DNA of 14,600 bases from Acidobacteriota bacterium (lineage in GTDB: Bacteria > Acidobacteriota > Terriglobia > Terriglobales > Acidobacteriaceae): NCBI GenBank assembly GCA_021779695.1, contig JAJYAE010000075.1, positions 1-14,600 on the forward strand, given 5' to 3'. A program made the position numbers and the translations under genes. Below the pieces are notes generated by a model. The model did no database searches. It was not told the origin of the DNA and saw only the letters and a program-made list of their open reading frames with translations. This document shows positions 12,188 through 14,600 of the stretch, piece after piece. Position 1 is the stretch's first letter. Each line of letters begins with the position of its first letter.

Positions 12188-14600
12188 ATGCAAAGGCTGG
12201 CGAACGGGCAAAAGACCTTGGGCATGGTCGCAGTTCTGGCGACCCTTGTGTGGTTCGGTATGACGTGGGGACTCGTGGGTTGCGGCGGAGGCTCCGCTCC
12301 CATCGGGGTAGCCATCACTTCCTCCGGCACGACCGTTGATGGCGGAGACACAATCAAGCTCTCCGCTTCCGTCACCAACGACTCCAAATCCGCCGGCGTC
12401 ACTTGGGCCGTCACCGGAGGCTCGCTTTCCAGCCAAACCTCGATGTCCGCCGTCTTCACCGCGCCTGCGGCCACCAGCGCCGCACAGACCGCCACCGTCA
12501 CGGCCACATCAATTTCTGACACCACCAAAACTCAGTCGGTCACCATCACCATTCCCGCCGCACCCAGCGTCACAAGCACCACCCTTGCTGCGGCCACCGT
12601 CGGCACGGCTTACTCCGCATCGTTGACGGAGTCCGGTGGCATCAGTCCCTACACCTGGACCCTCAGCAGCGGAACTCTCCCCGCTGGCATCACCCTTTCT
12701 TCCGCTGGCGTCCTCAGCGGAACCCCAACCGCGGCCGATGCAGGTACCTATAACCTCACCTTCAAGGTCAGTGACTCCGGCACGCCCACGGCGCTAACCG
12801 CCGCCAAGCCTCTCTCGCTTACCATCAATCCAGCCCCCGCCATTACCTTCTCCACAACCTCATTGGCCAACGCCACCTATAAGGTTGCCTACTCGGCCAC
12901 CGTCAGCGCCTCGGGCGGTGCAGGTACGCTCACCTACAACCTCTCGACCGGGCCGCTACCAGCGGGCCTTGCATTGTCCGCCGCGGGTGTCATCTCCGGC
13001 ACGCCCACCGCCGCCGGCACATTCCCCATCGCCATCACCGCCAGCGACGCCTTTGGCGACTCGCAACCTCAGACCTATTCGCTGAAGGTCGTTTACCCGG
13101 CACTCGCCATCGCACCCGCTTCGCTTCCCACGGCCTACGTCAATTCCACCTACACGCAGACCTTCACCGCCACAGGCGGCTCCGGCGCGGGCTATGCGTT
13201 TGCAGTGGCCGCCGGAACCGCTCTGCCACCCGGCCTCACGCTCTCTTCGGCAGGCGTGCTCTCCGGTAAGCCCACCACCTCCGGGCCCGCCAGCTTCGGC
13301 GTCACCGTGACGGACTCCGCTTCAAACACCTTCACCGGCACTTACACGCTTACCATCAATCCCGCGGTCACCATCTCCACCGGTGCCACGCTGCCCACAG
13401 CCTATGTCGGCTCAAATTACTCGCAGACGCTGGCAGCCACAGGCGGCTCCGGCTCCGGATACACATGGGCCGTCGCCAGCGGCTCTTCGCTCCCGGCAGG
13501 TCTCGCGCTTTCGTCCAGCGGCGTGCTTTCCGGCAAGCCCACCACAGCCGGACCGGCCACCTTTGGCATTACGGTCACCGACTCCGTTTCTAACACCGCC
13601 ACTGCGACATTCAGCCTGACCATCGCCCCCGGCGTCTCCATCAATCAGGTCACGCTTCCGGCCGGCTATCAGGGAACTGCCTATCCCGGCGCCACCTTCA
13701 CCGCCACCGGCGGCACCGGCACGGGCTACTCCTGGTCCTGGGCGCCGGCAAGCGGCAGCACACTGCCCGCCGGGCTTAGCTTGTCCACTGCCGGCGTTGT
13801 CTCCGGCACGCCAACCGCAGCCGGCACTTTCAGCCTTGTCGTCACCGTCACTGACTCCGCTTCCAACACGGCGTCCACCACGGTCACGCTCACCGTGCAG
13901 GCCACGCTCAGCGTCTCCAGCACCACACTCGCTTCCGGTACAGTCAACGTCGCCTACAGTCAGACGCTCACCGCCACCGGCGGCAGCGGCACCGGTTACA
14001 CATGGTCCACAAACTCCGCAGGCACCTCGAGCCTCGCGGCATTGAACCTCACGCTGGCCAGCACTGGTGTGATCTCCGGAACTCCGGCAGGCCCCGGCAC
14101 CGCGACCTTCACCGTCACGGTCACTGACTCTGCCAGCCACACCGCAAATGCCACGCTGGCCATCACGGTCTACTCGGCACTGACCGTGACGACGACGGCG
14201 CTGCCTTCCACCGATGCCGGAGTCGCTTATGCGCAGACACTCGGCGCCGGCGGCGGCAGCGGCACCGGTTACACCTGGACCGTAACCGCTGGGGCCGCGA
14301 GCCTCACTGCAGAAAACCTTGCAATCTCCTCAACCGGCGCCATCACCGGCACTCCATCCACCGCGGGTGCCGCTAACTTCACCGTGCAGGTCAAAGACTC
14401 ACTTGGCAACACGGCGACGGCGAATCTGGCCATTCAGGTCTACGTCGCACTGGCTCTGTCCGCTCCCAGCACCACCGTGCCCGGCCCAGCCACGGCGGGC
14501 GGCGTCTATTATGGCGCCATCAATGCAACGGGTGGCAGTGGAACGTACACGTGGACCATCACCGGCCTGCCTTCCGACGCCCTCAGCGCAACCGTCTCCG
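12188..14600 (+). CDS. Large putative-Ig-repeat lipoprotein, 3' end outside the window
   Basis: Open reading frame of 804 complete codons, with no stop before the right edge. The N-terminus is a lipoprotein signal: MQRLANGQKTLGMVAVLATL, then LVGC with lipid-acceptor Cys32 and a GGGS linker. Residues about 37-125 form a first Ig-like module (VAITSSGTTVDGGDTIKL, SAGVTWAVTGG). From residue 126 there are seven complete and one partial repeats of the He_PIG (putative Ig, PF05345) type, each with LPAGL, SSAGVLSGTPT and VTVTDSASNTAT signatures. The protein is very rich in Thr, Ser, Ala and Gly and almost free of Cys after the lipobox. Likely a cell-surface or outer-membrane protein with an adhesive or spacer role; a catalytic or binding domain could follow beyond the edge. 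It is transcribed divergently from the kinase gene, with a strong ribosome site. Function is not proven by sequence. Confidence 0.88.
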   Translation, partial: MQRLANGQKTLGMVAVLATLVWFGMTWGLVGCGGGSAPIGVAITSSGTTVDGGDTIKLSASVTNDSKSAGVTWAVTGGSLSSQTSMSAVFTAPAATSAAQTATVTATSISDTTKTQSVTITIPAAPSVTSTTLAAATVGTAYSASLTESGGISPYTWTLSSGTLPAGITLSSAGVLSGTPTAADAGTYNLTFKVSDSGTPTALTAAKPLSLTINPAPAITFSTTSLANATYKVAYSATVSASGGAGTLTYNLSTGPLPAGLALSAAGVISGTPTAAGTFPIAITASDAFGDSQPQTYSLKVVYPALAIAPASLPTAYVNSTYTQTFTATGGSGAGYAFAVAAGTALPPGLTLSSAGVLSGKPTTSGPASFGVTVTDSASNTFTGTYTLTINPAVTISTGATLPTAYVGSNYSQTLAATGGSGSGYTWAVASGSSLPAGLALSSSGVLSGKPTTAGPATFGITVTDSVSNTATATFSLTIAPGVSINQVTLPAGYQGTAYPGATFTATGGTGTGYSWSWAPASGSTLPAGLSLSTAGVVSGTPTAAGTFSLVVTVTDSASNTASTTVTLTVQATLSVSSTTLASGTVNVAYSQTLTATGGSGTGYTWSTNSAGTSSLAALNLTLASTGVISGTPAGPGTATFTVTVTDSASHTANATLAITVYSALTVTTTALPSTDAGVAYAQTLGAGGGSGTGYTWTVTAGAASLTAENLAISSTGAITGTPSTAGAANFTVQVKDSLGNTATANLAIQVYVALALSAPSTTVPGPATAGGVYYGAINATGGSGTYTWTITGLPSDALSATVS
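12563..14600 (+). repeat. Tandem coding repeats of about 90 residues (He_PIG array)
   Basis: The conserved (L/I/V)SG(T/K)P core recurs at residues 176, 269, 358, 447, 538, 629 and 719, giving gaps of 93, 89, 89, 91, 91 and 90 residues (267-279 bases). Each unit opens with a segment like TALPTAYVGSNYSQTLAATG and a GGSGxGYTW turn. The third and fourth units are the most alike (LPTAY, GKPTT, GP(A/T)(S/T)FG shared), suggesting a fairly recent duplication. Units 6 and 7 have lost the LPAGL motif. The eighth is cut by the window edge. Confidence 0.85.

Noticed and set aside
12180..12190. Two-codon upstream frame ATG-GCT-TGA overlapping the lipoprotein start
   Set aside because: The ATG touches the Shine-Dalgarno sequence and could not be used efficiently; it is most likely chance.
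12010..12528. Minus-strand frame of 172 codons over the lipoprotein start
   Set aside because: Its low-complexity Val/Ala/Glu composition mirrors the repetitive Thr/Ser-rich lipoprotein on the other strand, and it covers the divergent control region.
13412..14140. Minus-strand Gly/Arg-rich frame of 242 codons inside the repeat array
   Set aside because: Its apparent periodicity comes only from the opposite-strand Ig repeats.

Overview
This 14.6 kb window is GC-rich and strongly codon-biased, and it looks like chromosome from a soil-type Acidobacteriota, most likely the Acidobacteriaceae/Terriglobia. That is inferred from the gene families: a Tat-exported GH79 glycosidase of the kind known from Acidobacterium capsulatum, a Ser/Thr kinase with a TPR sensor half next to a matching ECF sigma factor, a large putative-Ig-repeat lipoprotein, and several exported hydrolases. 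I saw no rRNA, tRNA, CRISPR array, insertion sequence or phage gene.

Left block (about 1-3740, minus strand): a two-gene unit. A Tat-exported GH79-like glycoside hydrolase (2202-3737) is followed by a Sec-exported alpha/beta-hydrolase of the Abhydrolase_10 type (118-2136). A strong Shine-Dalgarno sequence at the left edge suggests another minus-strand gene just outside the window. The pair probably acts on uronic-acid-containing or esterified carbohydrate outside the cytoplasm.

Middle block (3917-8070, plus strand): a compact run of three genes. The first fuses an APH/AmgK-like sugar kinase to the C-terminal domain of RapZ, the glucosamine-6-phosphate-sensing adaptor of E. coli. It overlaps the second, a MurU-like sugar-1-phosphate nucleotidyltransferase, by 4 bases. 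Eighteen bases later comes an exported alpha-amino-acid ester hydrolase whose triad and carboxylate cluster fit the spacing of the Acetobacter and Xanthomonas enzymes exactly. The first two resemble the AmgK-MurU route of cell-wall sugar recycling, with an amino-sugar sensor built into the kinase. This is the most interesting feature here.

Right block: an ECF sigma factor (8165-8743) lies downstream of a membrane-spanning Ser/Thr kinase with TPRs (8838-11906), both on the minus strand, the kinase having a good sigma70-type promoter. Diverging from the kinase is a long lipoprotein gene (12188 onward, open at the right edge) with at least seven tandem putative-Ig repeats of about 90 residues. 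Kinase plus sigma factor look like a phosphorylation-driven transcription switch; the divergent lipoprotein is a possible but unproven target.
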